From Erigeron canadensis (Eukaryota; Streptophyta; Magnoliopsida; Asterales; Asteraceae), in contig NC_057768.1 in the NCBI RefSeq assembly GCF_010389155.1, forward strand, positions 6,508,501 through 6,572,500: DNA of 64,000 bases, given 5' to 3'. The notes beneath the pieces were generated by a model. That model saw nothing but the letters and a program-made list of their open reading frames with translations, made no database searches and was not told where the DNA came from. Within the stretch, counting starts at the first letter, position 1. Every line of letters starts with the position of its first letter. The position numbers were made by a program, and so were the translations under genes. Shown piece after piece: positions 11,584-24,328 of the stretch.

Positions 11584-11889
11584 TTTTTAAGTCAATAAAT
11601 TAGTAAAGTTATGGGAATTTTTAAAAAAGTTTCTTTTTGGGAGGTTATGTTGAGCGATGAGACTATGAGAATGGACTGGATCCAACATTAGTATATTTTA
11701 AATAAAATATACTACTAATAATAAGTTTGAAAATGAAGCATGCTTATGATTATTATGTCTCTCTCGGTTGTTAAGTTGTTGACTTTTTATGGTACAACTG
11801 TACAAGGATCTACCCTACGACGTCACATTTCATTTCCTTTATTTTCTTTGGGTGAAGCTAGACTTTCAATAGTAGATCTAACTTGAGTT
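11584..11889 (-). promoter_or_regulatory. Upstream region of the FQR1-like gene
   Basis: This is about 300 bp between the quinone reductase ATG and a transposon gene remnant. It is AT-rich, with TATTTTAAATAAAATATAC near 11694-11712 as a possible TATA-like area on the minus strand. A GACGTC core occurs at 11819-11824. These are suggestions from composition only. Confidence 0.3.
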
Positions 11890-12255
11890 AACACCTCGGA
11901 AGAAGAGGAGGAGACTAGGGTGACGCTTGATATTACCGTATGAGCGTAAAGACGCGGCTAAAAAGACCGCGTGTGCGGGTGCATCTAGTTCATCCAATAA
12001 GATAACATATATAGATGACTTTGTCCAGTTAGAGGAGAAGTTAGAGGGTCTTAATAAAGTTGGTAAGGACGGGTGGCATTCGGAAAGCAACAGTTTGATG
12101 ATCTTGAACAAAAAACAAATGAGATGAAACAAGAAAAACAATATGTTCAAAATATGAAAATGTTGGTTATGGACACATCCCGATTTAATGAAGCCCATAG
12201 AGTAGCGTTGGAGGCTATGAAGCAAAAAATCCTCGAAAAACATGGTCTTGCATGA
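11890..12255 (+). pseudogene. Harbinger ORF1-like (NAM-associated/Myb-like) protein fragment, frameshifted
   Basis: The plus strand encodes ERKDAAKKTACAGASSSS followed by a charged stretch ending YIDDFVQLEEKLEGL. After a frameshift near 12090 a second frame continues with FDDLEQKTNEMKQEKQY, then ALEAMKQKILEKHGLA and a stop. A basic ERKDAAKK-type box followed by a coiled-coil C-terminus is the usual ending of the accessory protein of plant PIF/Harbinger elements. The DNA-binding N-terminus is absent. It is about 8 kb from the transposase at 1923-3254 and on the other strand, so it is probably from a separate, decayed element. Confidence 0.55.
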
Positions 12256-13121
12256 TTATTATGTAGTTTTAGTAGTAGTTTTGTAGTTTCACTTTGGTTG
12301 TTTTAGTAGTATTAATAAGTTTGGTTATAATTTTAATACTTCTAATAGTATTAGTAAGTTTTAGTAAAATTTATTAGTTATCTCTATTATAAATAAAAAA
12401 TGATTGTTTTTAAAATATATTTTTAGTAAAAAGTTGATGTGGCAAACTAAAAATTTTCTATACACCTTATTTTTAAAATAGATGATGTCATATAACAAAA
12501 GTATTTCTTTTTAATTTAACAATTTTTTTAATTTCTTTTCCTTCCTTTCCAATTTTACCATTTAATTTTCACGTATTATTTTCTCTCACGTATTTTTGAC
12601 CCGCATCATCTCAGTTCGCAAGTATGGTTCTTTTATTAGTAATTGTACATGCATCTTAATATTGTCGACTCTCCATTTTTTTTAAACCACTTTTATATGT
12701 GTACTAATTTAAATATCCAAAAGTTTCAAGTATACAAAATGTATCGGCATTTTGAATCTTTCAAATGATTTTTATGTTCAAAGTTATATTAAATTCAATG
12801 ATATTAACATCAAAGTTCACCTATTACAAATACTTTTATCTTGTATTTATAATAAAAACATGTTTTTAACTACCCGGATTGCATCCGAGTTGATTAGCTA
12901 TTGTAAAAATATTATGTAATAGTTTTAGTTGTATAATGATATTAATAAGTCTTTTTAGTTTTATTTAACCAAATTTACATAAAAAGTAGAAAAGAGAAGC
13001 TAAAATAGATGTAAAAAAAAAACACCAAAGTTGGCCCACAAAAGAGGGCTTTCTAAAATAGGCTAAACGGAACGAAACGTACATTCCCCTAGGCACGCCC
13101 AAAAAACACCGAGAACGCCGG
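12256..13121. other. Intergenic sequence, no gene seen
   Basis: This is AT-rich sequence with short runs of A or T only. I recognise no gene or element ends. Confidence 0.4.
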
Positions 13122-13583
13122 TTACATCGCCCCCAGGGGCGTTCCAGGCGAAAAAAAGTTCTCTCGTTGGTTGGACAACAAAACATGATTATGCTCCGCA
13201 ACAAACTTAGTTACTTGTCATTCTACTGGGAAAATTTCGTTGAATCTTCTCAATGTTATACGCATGTGGGCCTTGCATTCACATCTTGTGTATCCTCGGT
13301 TTCTTGGTATTTTTGTGTAGTCTTTTTTAGACTCTGCTATACCTTCACGATGACAAAAACAATCACGTCTTTTTCTTTCGCCTTTCTTATTCACGAACCT
13401 TCCTTTTTGAACAGAAAACCCATTCTTTCTTGCATAATTTTTATAAAATGCAAAAGCCTCTTCTTCCCTTAAAAAACATTGACCAACAAATGGTTCTTCA
13501 ATGGCATCCTTCTCATGTTGAAAAATTATCATATTTTCTTCAGCAGGAAGCTCGTTGAGATCGAAAAGCATGCGACCATTCAT
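13122..13583 (-). pseudogene. FAR1/FHY3-related protein fragment, broken
   Basis: From the ATG at 13583 the minus strand encodes MNGRMLFDLNELPAEEN, then the FAR1 DNA-binding (WRKY-GCM1 zinc finger) domain: FVGQCFLREEEAFAFYKNYA, FSVQKGRF, RRDCFCHREG, TRCECKAHMRI. A TGA at 13218-13220 stands where the family has the tryptophan of its E-W-x-V-T-x-F block. Behind it the same frame still reads QVTKFVAEHNHVLLSNQREN, so a single base change probably ended the frame. Everything after the finger, including the MULE-type transposase core and SWIM domain, is missing. Standalone FAR1-finger proteins exist, but they keep this part, so I call it a pseudogene. Confidence 0.75.
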
Positions 13584-14586
13584 TTTTTTATGTAGTGATT
13601 TATGTGAAGGTGGCAACAAGGTTTTTTTTTAATTGAATCTTATGTTAATGGTAAAAGTAAATGGCGGCAGAATATATTAGGTGTATATTAGGAATGAGAA
13701 AACAAGATGGACAACTTAAAAAACTTAGAGATAAATACAGTTTATATAGTAAAAAAAGTGGCGGCAGATTAGATAAATAGGAGGCAAAGATTAGAGGGAA
13801 AAATTAGGAGAGAATAATTAAAGGGTAATTTGGTAGAAGGTAAAAGACTAAATGAGTTATAGTGATAGTTCCAATAAGAATATTCAACTTATTTAATATA
13901 TATTATATGTACCTTAGGGCACATATTAGATTATCCCTTTATATATTAATAGATTATATCATCTATTTATCTATAACTAAGAGAGAATATATTAAAACTT
14001 ATATAAGTAAGAGAGAATATGTTAAAACTTATATGGTTATCCTCTTATCTTTGACAGATTATTTATTTATTTATTTTTTAATAAAAAAAGACACCAATTT
14101 TTTTTGAAATACCAAGTTGCATTTTGAGGCTAACAAGTTGTCTTCTAAACAAGAACTGATTTTCTTTGTGAACCATACTACAGCAATCCGACCATGAAGT
14201 GCTCATTTTGACCCTATGTTCAACTGAACAGTTTAACCAAAGATGATGCAAATTATCTTTTTTCCATTCCCAATTCGGTTTCTGCCAGCAAATATCAAAC
14301 CTAAAGATATTACAAAAGTAGAACACAATTCATTTGAGCATCTTAGTTCAGCACAATGGCGGTACAAAGATACATATCTTTGAACTATTGCATAGCTAGG
14401 GGACCAAACAACTTGGGACCTGAAATCAAAAGAAAGTATCATGGCACCCACAGTTCGCATGTTAATCATAGTTATCACTTGTGAGTATAAAGGAAGTTTA
14501 AGAACTTACTATTTGTCAATTTGCTACGATGACGACTGCACTGCGTAGTAGCTTCTTGGAAGCAGACACCTATACTGCTTAGATTC
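13584..14586. other. Intergenic sequence and probable 3' UTR of the F-box gene
   Basis: This is AT-rich sequence, with a short tandem duplication of GAGAGAATATRTTAAAACTT near 13980-14030. The last few hundred bases before 14587 may be the 3' UTR of the F-box gene on the minus strand. No other gene is seen. Confidence 0.4.
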
Positions 14587-17500
14587 TCATCGCATCTTCA
14601 TAAAATCTGCTATTTCGTTCATCACAATGTTGCTCTCTGCACACAGGCTAGAAAAACATGGTTGAATTAAAGCCCTCTTTGATGCAGGCAGCTTCATTAG
14701 TAGTTTCTCAATCTTCTGCAACTTTGAAATGATACGAAACACCTTTGCTTTCCGTTGCTCAATATCCACAATAAGATCTACCCAATAGGTCTTGATCTGG
14801 GCCATGCTTTTCCTAAACTGCGGGTGTAGTATTTTCGCCTCTGCTTGTGACTTCCCTTGTCTATAAATGTTTGTCTGCGCTGGTGCTCTTTTTCGCCCCA
14901 AACGTGTCCTGCTGGTCTCGGTATCAGCTTTCTCTTCCCCTAGAAACTTCCGTAATTTTGCCATATGTTTTTTTGCTCTTATCTCCTACATAATAAAAAG
15001 CACATAAACATAGTTCCTCTTTTATCATCAGAAATTCTAGAATTCAACACCTCATGCATATGCATCACATATGTCTTACATGAGATGAGAGCACAAACAT
15101 TAACACATTATGCAAAATTAGTATATATGCTCCACCACATATATATCAAACCAAAAGGTTAATGGGAAATTATCTGTTGCAAAATTACCATTATTGATAC
15201 TGATAGTGCTCTAATCTTTTTATTTATGCTCCAATAACTTGCCAAAGGCAAGTGAAGAAACTATATCTTGCGATCCATGTGTAAAAGTGTAAGGATGGTG
15301 ATTCACCGGGCATGAGTTGTATGTGTGCGCTCTGGATACCAAGACGGTACATATGACCGGAGGATTACCACCCACTTTACCCGATTTTTTAGTTGACTTA
15401 AATTTGCCAAAACTAAAACCACAGAAAAGATACCAACCCTTGCGGCCATTCACAAATCTGCTTATAAATCAACAGCTCCCCATTATAGTCCAGGCTTAAA
15501 GCTCCCAACTATTAAACAAGCTAGACAACTCACCGCTAATGACTTAAGTAATTAAGTACTAGGAGTATAAGCTCAAGAGTTGGACCATTACTTTGTAAGA
15601 AAAAATAATAATATCAAAGAGTTAAACAAATGTAAGGCTCATTTATTTAGGCATAACAGTAGTGCATATCCATCAGGAGTGGTAACTTAGGCCGTTGGTT
15701 CTGTCTTTAGATGGACCAGCCTAAGGCCGGTATAGAGAGTTGGACCATTACTTTGTACGAGTCTGTCATCATTTTATTTCACCTGTGGTTCAAAAGAAAA
15801 GATACAACAATATCATCCTAACATAAGTTGCAATCTGACCAACTCGGCTATGTCAAAAGGCCAATTAATATCAAGTACCTTATCACCATTATTCACCACC
15901 CTCTACAGGGTCCACACTACTGAGAAAACAAGTCTCAAAACATGCCACCTAAGTTAAGGATTTGACCCTCCAATGGAAACACTAAACTATAAGTTTAAAA
16001 TTCTAACTAAGCATTTAAAATATCCATATATACAGGTTTGTGAAATAGTTGTAGCAAAGAAAATTGACATTGACCCTAACCTCATTATATAAAGTGTTAT
16101 GCTTGTTTATTATGGTCCATATAACTGTCAGACAAAGTAATTATAAAGTATCTGTAAGTGTAAAAAATGTCACCAGAACGAGGCTTGCCATGAGATCAGA
16201 TGAGACCTCATATGAGTGTCTAATTCACTATTCTAATTGCTTGCCCCAATGGTTATTACAATTTTGAAACAATAAGCACTATGTATGGACGGAGGTAGTT
16301 CAGGCATTAATACCTCACGTAAAACCATCATGAAGGTGGCCCCAGGAGAACTATCTAGCAAATAGTGTTCGACTTCAGCAGACACCGTTACCATCTTTTT
16401 TGGACGAACCTCCCTCGATACCCTCTTTGGAAAAATTGTCAAACTACTCAAGTTAACAAATGGAGAAGGTTGATGTGAGATTAGTTCCACGCATGAAGAA
16501 AGCAACTGCAGAAAGTTTTATAAAAGAACATTATGCATAAAAACAAGGTTAATGCAATCTTCATTAGTATGTATACATATACATATACATATATGCGTAC
16601 ACTCACATATGTGATATCATCGTACAGTATTATATTGTTCTTAAAAAAGTGTTTGGCCAAAAGTTATATGGAAAAAGGCATTTGACAGGGTAGACTGATA
16701 CATTTTTTTTGTTACTTGGAACCAATAATTGATCAATGGCCTTTGGATTGTGAAAGTAATACAGGGTGTTTGTCTAGTGAGATAAATACCTTTCTTCAAT
16801 TTGGTTCAGATTCTATAAAAGATGATGACAATATGTGATATACATAACAATTAAAAATATGGAAAGACTATTATAATAATTGCAATTATAAGATACTCAT
16901 CAGTAGCAAAGATCAATGGGCATTTTTTTGCCATTTCCTCAAACAAAACAAGCACCCCCAATGTGTACGAAAAGATGCTAGAGTGCAACATTATCTTCGA
17001 ATGGTGCTTAACTAACTATCGAATAGAAAAAACACATTATAGGTAGAATTAATGTTTTTGTTAATCCTTGACAACCATAAGTTAGTAATGGCTAATGGTT
17101 TTGCAAACGTCTCAAAACAAGTTTCATGGTTATTTAAAAGAATTAGGCATGTAAAATAAACTTATAAAAATCGTCGGTATGTCTCTCCTATGTTCTATTT
17201 TAAGCTTGTTTATTCTTTTCATAGCTATGAAAGTGACTAGTTAGATAAAGAACATTGTAAGATGCATATGATAAACATCAAGAAGTGATATCAACATACC
17301 TTAACAATTTCCAAGTTAAGTCTAAGAAATTTGACATTGTGAAGTCGTTGAAGCAGACAAACCATATGATGAGCTTCGTTATTAGGATATAAAACACAAA
17401 TATCTGCCTCCTTCAAAGAAGGAAAACCATCCGTGGAAAGGTGCAAAGGATCGTATCCACTATAAACCAAGGAGGCGAGGTTGGGTGACGAAATTACATA

Positions 17501-18262
17501 CCTTATAATGCTGGAACGATCTCTAATAACGAGAATCTCGAGTTGAGGTACAACCACATTAACAACCTTCACTGAATGACCCCTCTCAAGTGTGAGATTA
17601 GTTAGTTGAGGATGACAAATAGTGAAATCGTTGCTTTCTTTTGTGCTCCAGCGACTTAAGGTAAGATTCTTCAAGTTTGGACACTTGGAGAAAAGAACAA
17701 TGCAGTTATCAGAACACAAAGTGAGACCACAGAGATACAATGTCGTTAAGGCTGGGAGCTCAAAAGATGACGTAGTTGGAAGGAACTTGTCACAATAACC
17801 GTATTCGAAAGTAAAACTGAGATGTTTGAGCGACTGAGAACTAAAGAGAGAGAGGGGAAATTCACTAGTCCAATTTGGAGATGCGTATGAAATATCCAGT
17901 TGTTGGATATTGTGAGAGTATGCATAGTCCAAAAGTTTTTTGACAAATGGCTCTGTAACTTGTCCGTCATAGCTGAGATTGAGAGAAAAGACTTCTGTTT
18001 GATTATTGCGACGAGAGAGATACTCTGTAACAAAATTGGAGAATTTGGGCAAAGTAGAAAGTTTCCAATCTGAGAATTCAAGGCAGGACATTGAAGTCCA
18101 GATATATCTCCATCTGGAAGACAAAGTACTGGTACCAATAGTGTCTTTGATGCCCATATAAGAGAAAATTTTATGGATAAGATCATCTGGCAAGCTACTT
18201 AGTCTATCAACTTCTTCTACAATCGTTCTCTTCTTTTGACTACGTCTAGAATCCATTCTCAT
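14587..18262 (-). CDS. F-box/LRR-repeat protein with basic C-terminal tail
   Basis: Three exons join in phase 0: 18262-17300, 16505-16314 and 14985-14587, giving about 517 residues. Donors are GTATGT and GTATTA; acceptors are CTGCAG and ATGTAG. The F-box is at residues 19-58 (DRLSSLPDDLIHKIFSYMGI, then SSRWRYIWTSM), where Skp1 of an SCF ubiquitin ligase would bind. Leucine-rich repeats follow to about residue 320 (for example LPALTTLYLCGLTL and CPNLKNLTLSRW) and would select the substrate. Exon 2 continues the repeat fold; exon 3 is a lysine/arginine-rich, helical tail (FLGEEKADTETSRTRLGRKR, KLQKIEKLLMKLPASKRAL) with no known function. I chose the ATG at 18262; 18256 is six bases further in and also possible. 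The substrate is unknown. Confidence 0.82.
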
Positions 18263-18533
18263 TCCCCGGTACCTGAATATAAACATGGAATCCTCACTTG
18301 TAAATTCCACTAAATTTTAGGATTTCATATATGTTCTTCTTTTAGTCGCATTCTATTCTAGTCTTTGTTTGATAAACGATTATCATCATTAGAGCGCCTA
18401 TTCTATTGACATCAAAAGCTGCAACAGTTTGACAATCAGGACATACTAAAAACAAACGTAAACAACAAGATATGTACGAGTATAACTCCAAAACCGATAG
18501 TCTAACATTGTGTGCGTATGCGAAAACACCAAG

Positions 18534-18671
18534 GAGCCGTTTGGTTCACATAATGCGTGAGAATTTGATGGGATGAAATTTAGAATTTTCTATGTTAATC
18601 TAACATGACAAGAAAGAAAATTTAAATTACATTCCACGAAATCCTATACATTCTCGGAACCAAATGACCCC
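18534..18671. mobile_element. Short MITE, 138 bp
   Basis: The left end GAGCCGTTTGGTTC pairs with the right end (reverse complement GGGGTCATTTGGTTCC). AAG lies directly on both sides (18531-18533 and 18672-18674). The length and ends fit a small non-autonomous DNA transposon. It lies about 270 bp upstream of the F-box gene start. Confidence 0.55.
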
Positions 18672-20746
18672 AAGATTTTTCTTGAAAAATATTATGATAA
18701 TAGTAACATTAGACTATTAGAGTAATGTTTTACTGCCGAGTTCATAAGAATATGATAATAGTAACATTAGAGTAATGTTTCAACAACAACAATAATACAA
18801 GTGATGCTTATTTCGGAAAAATCGGAAATGCAGTCAGCTGCAGAAAGGATTTTTAAAACATATTACAAAATGAATTTATACAGTTTTACCAAGTCAAATT
18901 ATATACACAAATAATTCCTTGTTTACGCCTATCTTCTTTTTTTACATATTTTTTTAACTACCCAATCTTCGAATATAAAGGATTGAACCCTGGCAAGAGC
19001 CCCTACCAAATCTACACGTAACGTACGTGATGTTAATAGCATCAAATACTCATTACGACTTACTTGGCGGGATCAAAATGAGACGGCGAGTGTGGTGTGT
19101 GTCACTCCGTTTGGTACTAGAAGCCACAACAATAAAAGAAAGATGGGGCCAATTTAATCTAGGGTTCCATATGTTAAAAATTTTAAAACTTTGTGCGATG
19201 CGAAGGGGTGGTGGCGAACGTTGGTGCCGACGGATACGTGATGGGTAGCTTCTTGATGTAAAAGGGTATATTATATTTTTTTGAGTCAAAATGATGAATG
19301 TTTTAAACTAATTCCTATATATAGATTAAAAATCGTGCTGACGTTTTCACGCCTTCTCACATCCCTTTTTATTTTAAGATATTTGTGGGGCCCACATCAT
19401 GTGAGTTTTATTTTCTTTGATTTTTTTTTTTGTCGTTTCTGCTACGACGCCACTCCTTTTTTACCCGTATCCCTTCCACATCTAAAATAAAATTGTCTCT
19501 CATCCAGGTACAAATTACAACCTCTACTCACATATACAACATACATATCCAGTATGTATACATGCAAAAAAGAAAAAAAATCTATCAAATCTTTGTGATG
19601 AACCCACCGCCAGTGCTGCCTCAGCTGCTACAACCTTTTATACATGGACTTAATACAACTACGGTAACAAACACTTACAATAACCGCCGACGAATTCACT
19701 ATTCCATCTGCATCACCATCGATGCTAAACACCTTCAATAAAAAAATAAGGGAGGGGAAACTAACATTTGTCAAACAACAAAAATCTATAACAAAATTTT
19801 TAGCTAGAAAAACCAAGGTAAGATGAAAGATTTAATCTTATCAAATAGATATAAGGGCTGATATGTTTGTTTTTGATTATGAGGATGATAGTGTGGATGC
19901 CATTAAAAAAAATTTATTAACCATATCTATCAAACTAGATATTGTTAAATGATTGAAAGATCTCAATGATTTACTTGCAAGAATGATACATATATTTGTT
20001 TAAAAGGGTCATATTTAATTTTAAAGAGATAAACATAGGGAGAGACCGAAAGAGTGTGTTACAAAATGAGTTGGAATACAAAGCAAAAAATATGAAGAAC
20101 TTTCAATGGAATTTAGTCCACTGTTTTGTAAATACCACTGTATGGTTTTAAAAAAAGGTAAGGACACATGCCAAGTTTTTAGCATTGTACCATACACGTT
20201 TCATTACTCATAGATTGCCTTTTATGATATTTATTTTAAAACATTATCTTCACTTTTATGATGACTTCATATTTCTTTGCCCAATAAATAATGAACTTTA
20301 ATTGATACAGAAAATATTTTACAGTCTCACAAAAAATAGAAATTTGTTTATTCTAATGGAAGCATGTGTTTATATGTTTTAGTTCTCTAAAAATATAATA
20401 TTTTCAATGGAATTTTATTTCAAGGCCTTTTAATTTTTACCATCAAATTATTTGTTCCACCTATTTTTTAAGTTTCTATCCCTTATAGTAAGCTTTAAAT
20501 GTCCAAACTTTAAAGTAATGTTGTATGTATGTTTGCATGACACAACGACGATCCTGGGATAACGTCCGCGCGACGAATATAACACTATAATAACAAGTAA
20601 CTTAGCTTCTAAATATTCTTTTGCAACACCATTTATTGTTCGTTGTATACCTTTTTTTAACCTTGAGATGCTTTTCTGCTGTACATTTATCATTATGTAT
20701 ACATTTTACGACTATGTAATTGCAAATTTTACGTGTCGCTATGTGT
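18672..20746. other. Intergenic sequence, partly body of a Helitron
   Basis: There is a small direct repeat of ATGATAATAGTAACATTAGA near 18690 and 18752. No coding exon is recognised. The right part probably belongs to the Helitron that ends at 20776, but its 5' end could not be located. Confidence 0.35.
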
Positions 20747-20776
20747 CCCGGGGTGAAGCCCGGGCACAAAAACTAG
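20747..20776 (+). mobile_element. Helitron 3' terminus
   Basis: CCCGGG-GTGAAG-CCCGGG forms a perfect six-base stem (20747-20764). After an eight-base spacer comes CTAG (20773-20776), and the next base is T. A short GC-rich hairpin about ten bases before a terminal CTRR, inserted between A and T, is the defining 3' end of Helitrons. The length of the element to the left is unknown. Confidence 0.65.
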
Positions 20777-20989
20777 TTTATTATAAGTACTGTGAAAACA
20801 TCATTTACAAACATTTTTTTTTAAACTAGGAAACACTTCCCAGCCATCCATCTATCAAGATCTACGACTCAGATTAAGAGTTCCTCCATACATAAAATTT
20901 TAACACGGAGGGGTATATCCGTCTTTTCACCACGTAAACAAAAACCCCAAAACACATTCAGCTTATCATTATTTCTTGATCTCAACCCT

Positions 20990-20992
<3 letters not shown>

Positions 20993-21036
<44 letters not shown>
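20993..21036. repeat. (TC)n microsatellite in a leader-like region
   Basis: More than 20 TC units follow CTCAACCCTAA. Long CT runs are common in plant 5' UTRs. Together with the pyrimidine-rich sequence to 21080 this suggests the promoter and leader of the decayed nucleotidyltransferase gene that follows. Confidence 0.85.
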
Positions 21037-21040
<4 letters not shown>

Positions 21041-21175
21041 CTGCCCTCCCTTTCTTCTCCGGACTCCTTTTTTCTCTAGCCGCCGTCTATAATCTGACGT
21101 ACTTCGTGATTAATCATGTTTAATCGATTCATGATTAGTTTTTCCTGATCATTGTAGGTATATTCTCTTTGAATC

Positions 21176-21201
<26 letters not shown>

Positions 21202-21207
<6 letters not shown>

Positions 21208-21691
21208 AAAGTTATTTTGAGAACCCTCTTTTTTTGCGAGAACCTCTGATAACTTTTCAAATAAAGCCCAACCGATGATTATTCTTTATATGAAAACTGT
21301 TTTTTGATTGTTTTCTGATTAACTTATGTGTAATTTTGAAGTTTATAATTATATGGAGGCATGGATTATCATCCGTTATACAATTATGTGGAGATTTGGA
21401 TTGTTGATCACATGTGCACGAATATTGCTATGATTACATGTGATCGACTTGCATACATGTGATCATAGCAATTTTCGTGCACATGTGATCAAGAATCCAA
21501 ATCTCCACATAATTGTATAACGGATGATAATCCATGCTTCCACACAATTATAAACTTCAAAATTACACATAAGTTATTTAGAAAATAGTCAAAAAACAAT
21601 TTTCATGTAAAGAACAATCATCGATTGGGCTTGATTTGAAAAGTTCTCAAAGGTTCTCACAAAAAAAAGGGTTCTCAAAATAACTTTACCC
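21202..21691. mobile_element. Near-perfect palindromic MITE in a TA repeat
   Basis: The element is one long hairpin. AAAGTTATTTTGAGAACCC at the left recurs inverted at the right, and the pairing continues to the centre near 21450, which contains several GATCACATGT-type words. TA dinucleotide repeats lie on both sides (21177-21203 and 21692-21711), so insertion into TA is likely, as for Mariner-like MITEs. It lies in what looks like the first intron after a CT-rich leader. Confidence 0.7.
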
Positions 21692-22612
21692 TATATATAT
21701 ATATATATATAGTAATTTTGTTTGTTTAAGTAATTGTGTTATTTTAATTCTCTGATTTCTGAATTAATGCTATTTCTGTAAATCCTAAGTCTCTGTATCT
21801 ATAACTATATCTATACATAAGTATCTGCGTATTTATTTAAGTAATTGTTGAATTTTATGTTCTGAATTTAGATTTTAACTGTCACGGTTAATTCGACGTC
21901 GTTTTGTTCAGTTTGATTATGTGAGTGAATCAATTTTTGTTCAATATCTGATTAATTTGATGTTTTCGAGATTGTGATGTTACTATAGATCCGACGTCGT
22001 TTTTGTCATTAATTGATATATGTGTGTGAATTAGTGTGTGTAACTGCGTGTTCTCAATTTATATTTTTTGACGTCATTTTTGATTAATCTGAATCTGAAT
22101 ATGGGTGTGTGAACCATTGTGTGTGTAAAAGTGTGTGCTGAATTTAACTTTTCAGGAATTGAATTCTGGATTTATGTTTGTATTTCTGAACCTTGGTCGA
22201 TGTTGCTGTTTTGAATATTAGTTTTTGTAGTCTGGTTATGGTCTTGGGTGTTGGTAGTTTGGATAGTTCTGGTCTTTGACATTTCTTTCTCATTGCGGTT
22301 CAGTTGTATGTGTGATTGTGTTTTGATTTGTTTAGTTGGTATTTATTGCCAACTGTTTCAGTCGTTGACAAAGATCATTGCAGTTGTGCTTTTTACATAA
22401 GTGGTGCTTATTTACAATAACTATTGGCTTTGTGTTTTATCTTCACTTGCTGTTCATTTTACTAAAATGTAGGATTCTAGGTGATTCAGGGGATTATGCA
22501 TAAGAGTAGACACTCTTGTGAAAAGCTTTAAGATTGGGTCTCTTTTCAAACAGAACATTTCCTAACAGTTGCATTCTTCATGTCCCTTTTGGTATTCTTT
22601 TGTGGTTTGTAG

Positions 22613-24255
22613 GTTTTTACATTTGGGTCAGTACCTCTTAAAACGTATCTACCTAATTGGAATATTGACTTAACTGCCTTCAGCACCAATCCAAACTTGA
22701 AAGATTCATGGGGCTAGAAAAGTTTGTGATTTGTTAAAGAAGAATGAGAATGCAGAATTTCATGTTAAGGAGGTGCAATACATTTAAGCAGAAGTACGTG
22801 TATTCTTCATTATTTTTGTTTTATTTTTATACTACCCCTTCAATACCTATATGGTTATGATATCACACTCTCTTGATAGCTGGAATATTGTGTTGTGATA
22901 TCTTGATACCATATCATCGTTTCTAGTCCAAGTCTTACGCATGCTTTAGTATTTGAATTTCTGTCAACAACGAGCTGTTTTACATTGTGAAAACGTTGCT
23001 TTGTAGCAGATTGGTTTACAAACTTATGTTTGGCTTAAAGCCTGTTCAATTTCTGTTTTTTCTTTTGTATTGTTATTTGTGAAATTCACTATTCTCTTTT
23101 AGCATATTTTATTTTACCTTTATTGACCCCCACCATTATTGGCCTGGTACCAAACGGCCTGTCCTACTCAGTTGCCACTAGGGGTGTAAACGAGTCAAGT
23201 CTACTCGCGAAATACTCGAACTCGATTCGAAAAAAGCTCGTTTCGATCCGAGCTTAAACGAGCTCGAGCCGAATTTGAGCTTAACTGTTGACTCGTTTAC
23301 TAAACGAGCTTGAGCTCAAGCTTTGAATTTATAACTCGATTAAGCTTGCGAGCCTAAACGAGCTTTCATATATAATATAATAATAATAATGTATATACAT
23401 TTATTATATTAATAGAGCCTTCAAATACTAATCGAGCCGAGCCTAAACGAGCCAAACTCGGATTTGTTTATTTTTTTTGACAAACGAGTCGAGCTCGAGC
23501 TTTCTTAAAAAATCACGAGCCGAGCTCGAGTTTATATACTAAGGCTCGAACGAGCTCGAGCTCGAGCCCGAGCTCCTTAAACAATCTCGAGCTCGAGCTT
23601 GAGCACTATCGAGCTCGGCTCGGCTCGTTTACACCCCTAGTTGCCACATACATATAATAATGTACTAATTTGAGATGATCATGGTAGGTGTTAGGAAAAG
23701 TAAGTCTAGTTTAATATTAACATTGCTCATTTCAATCGAAATTTGGGTTGTATCTTATTGATAAATAGGCAACATGGTTACAACCATATGTTTAGCTAAG
23801 AATAAGTGGTCAAAACTCATCCGATGGTTGAAAGTTGCCCAAACTGTACTTAACTGCCGACAACATCCCAAATTTCCCTATGAAGTGGTCACTGTTTTAA
23901 TAAACATATTTTATGATCTATCAAGTATGAGAACTAGTTGTGACATTTTCATTATGAACAAAGAGTTGTTGGCAAATTGATCAAACCTATTTTGACTTGG
24001 TCTTAAAGTTTACGTGTTGGCTGCTTCTATGCAAAACAGTTTGACTCATCACCTAACCTCCACGACCACACTAGTTTGTTGCTAAGGATCTTGGCAGTTT
24101 CCTTTTCCTGATTTATTGTCATAGATATTGATTGTTATTGGCATGTCATGATAAAATTCTAGGTAAAGATTATAAAGTGTCTCGTGGAGAATATTGTGGT
24201 AGATATTTCCTTTAATCAGCTCGGAGGACTTTGTACACTTTGCTTTCTAGAGGAG
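22613..24255 (+). pseudogene. Nucleotidyltransferase (poly(A) polymerase/OAS1-like) gene remnant
   Basis: Two exons survive with their splice sites. Exon A (22613-22793) starts VFTFGSVPLKTYLP, continues NWNIDLTAFSTNPNLKDSW, then has stops (TAG just after SWG, more in the next stretch, and TAA after VKEVQYI). Exon B (24164-24255) encodes VKIIKCLVENIVVDISFNQL then GGLCTLCFLEE. This is the core of a plant family of PAP/OAS1 substrate-binding domain proteins. In the family the residues after YLP are DGDID; here the first catalytic aspartate is replaced (NWNID), while the third acid in VVDISFN remains. The first exon with the true start and everything after LEE are not found. The intron between A and B holds a hAT MITE. 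The gene is not functional. Confidence 0.72.
23179..23639. mobile_element. hAT MITE, 461 bp
   Basis: TAGGGGTGTAAACGAG at the left is matched inverted at the right (TCGTTTACACCCCTA). GTTGCCAC occurs directly on both sides (23171-23178 and 23640-23647), an exact 8-bp target duplication as made by hAT transposases. The interior is filled with GAGCTCGAGC-type words. It sits in an intron of the nucleotidyltransferase remnant. Confidence 0.85.
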
Positions 24256-24328
24256 GTTAGTGTGATGCTTTCACATATAGTCGTATGTTTCATTTTATAG
24301 GTTTTTTAATGAATAATCTTGCTAGTGC

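Noticed and set aside
18263..18310. Upstream extension of the F-box frame by 16 codons
   Set aside because: The frame there opens with GTG, not ATG; the internal ATG (18286) would add residues without family support and lies before an AG/GTACCG splice-like site.
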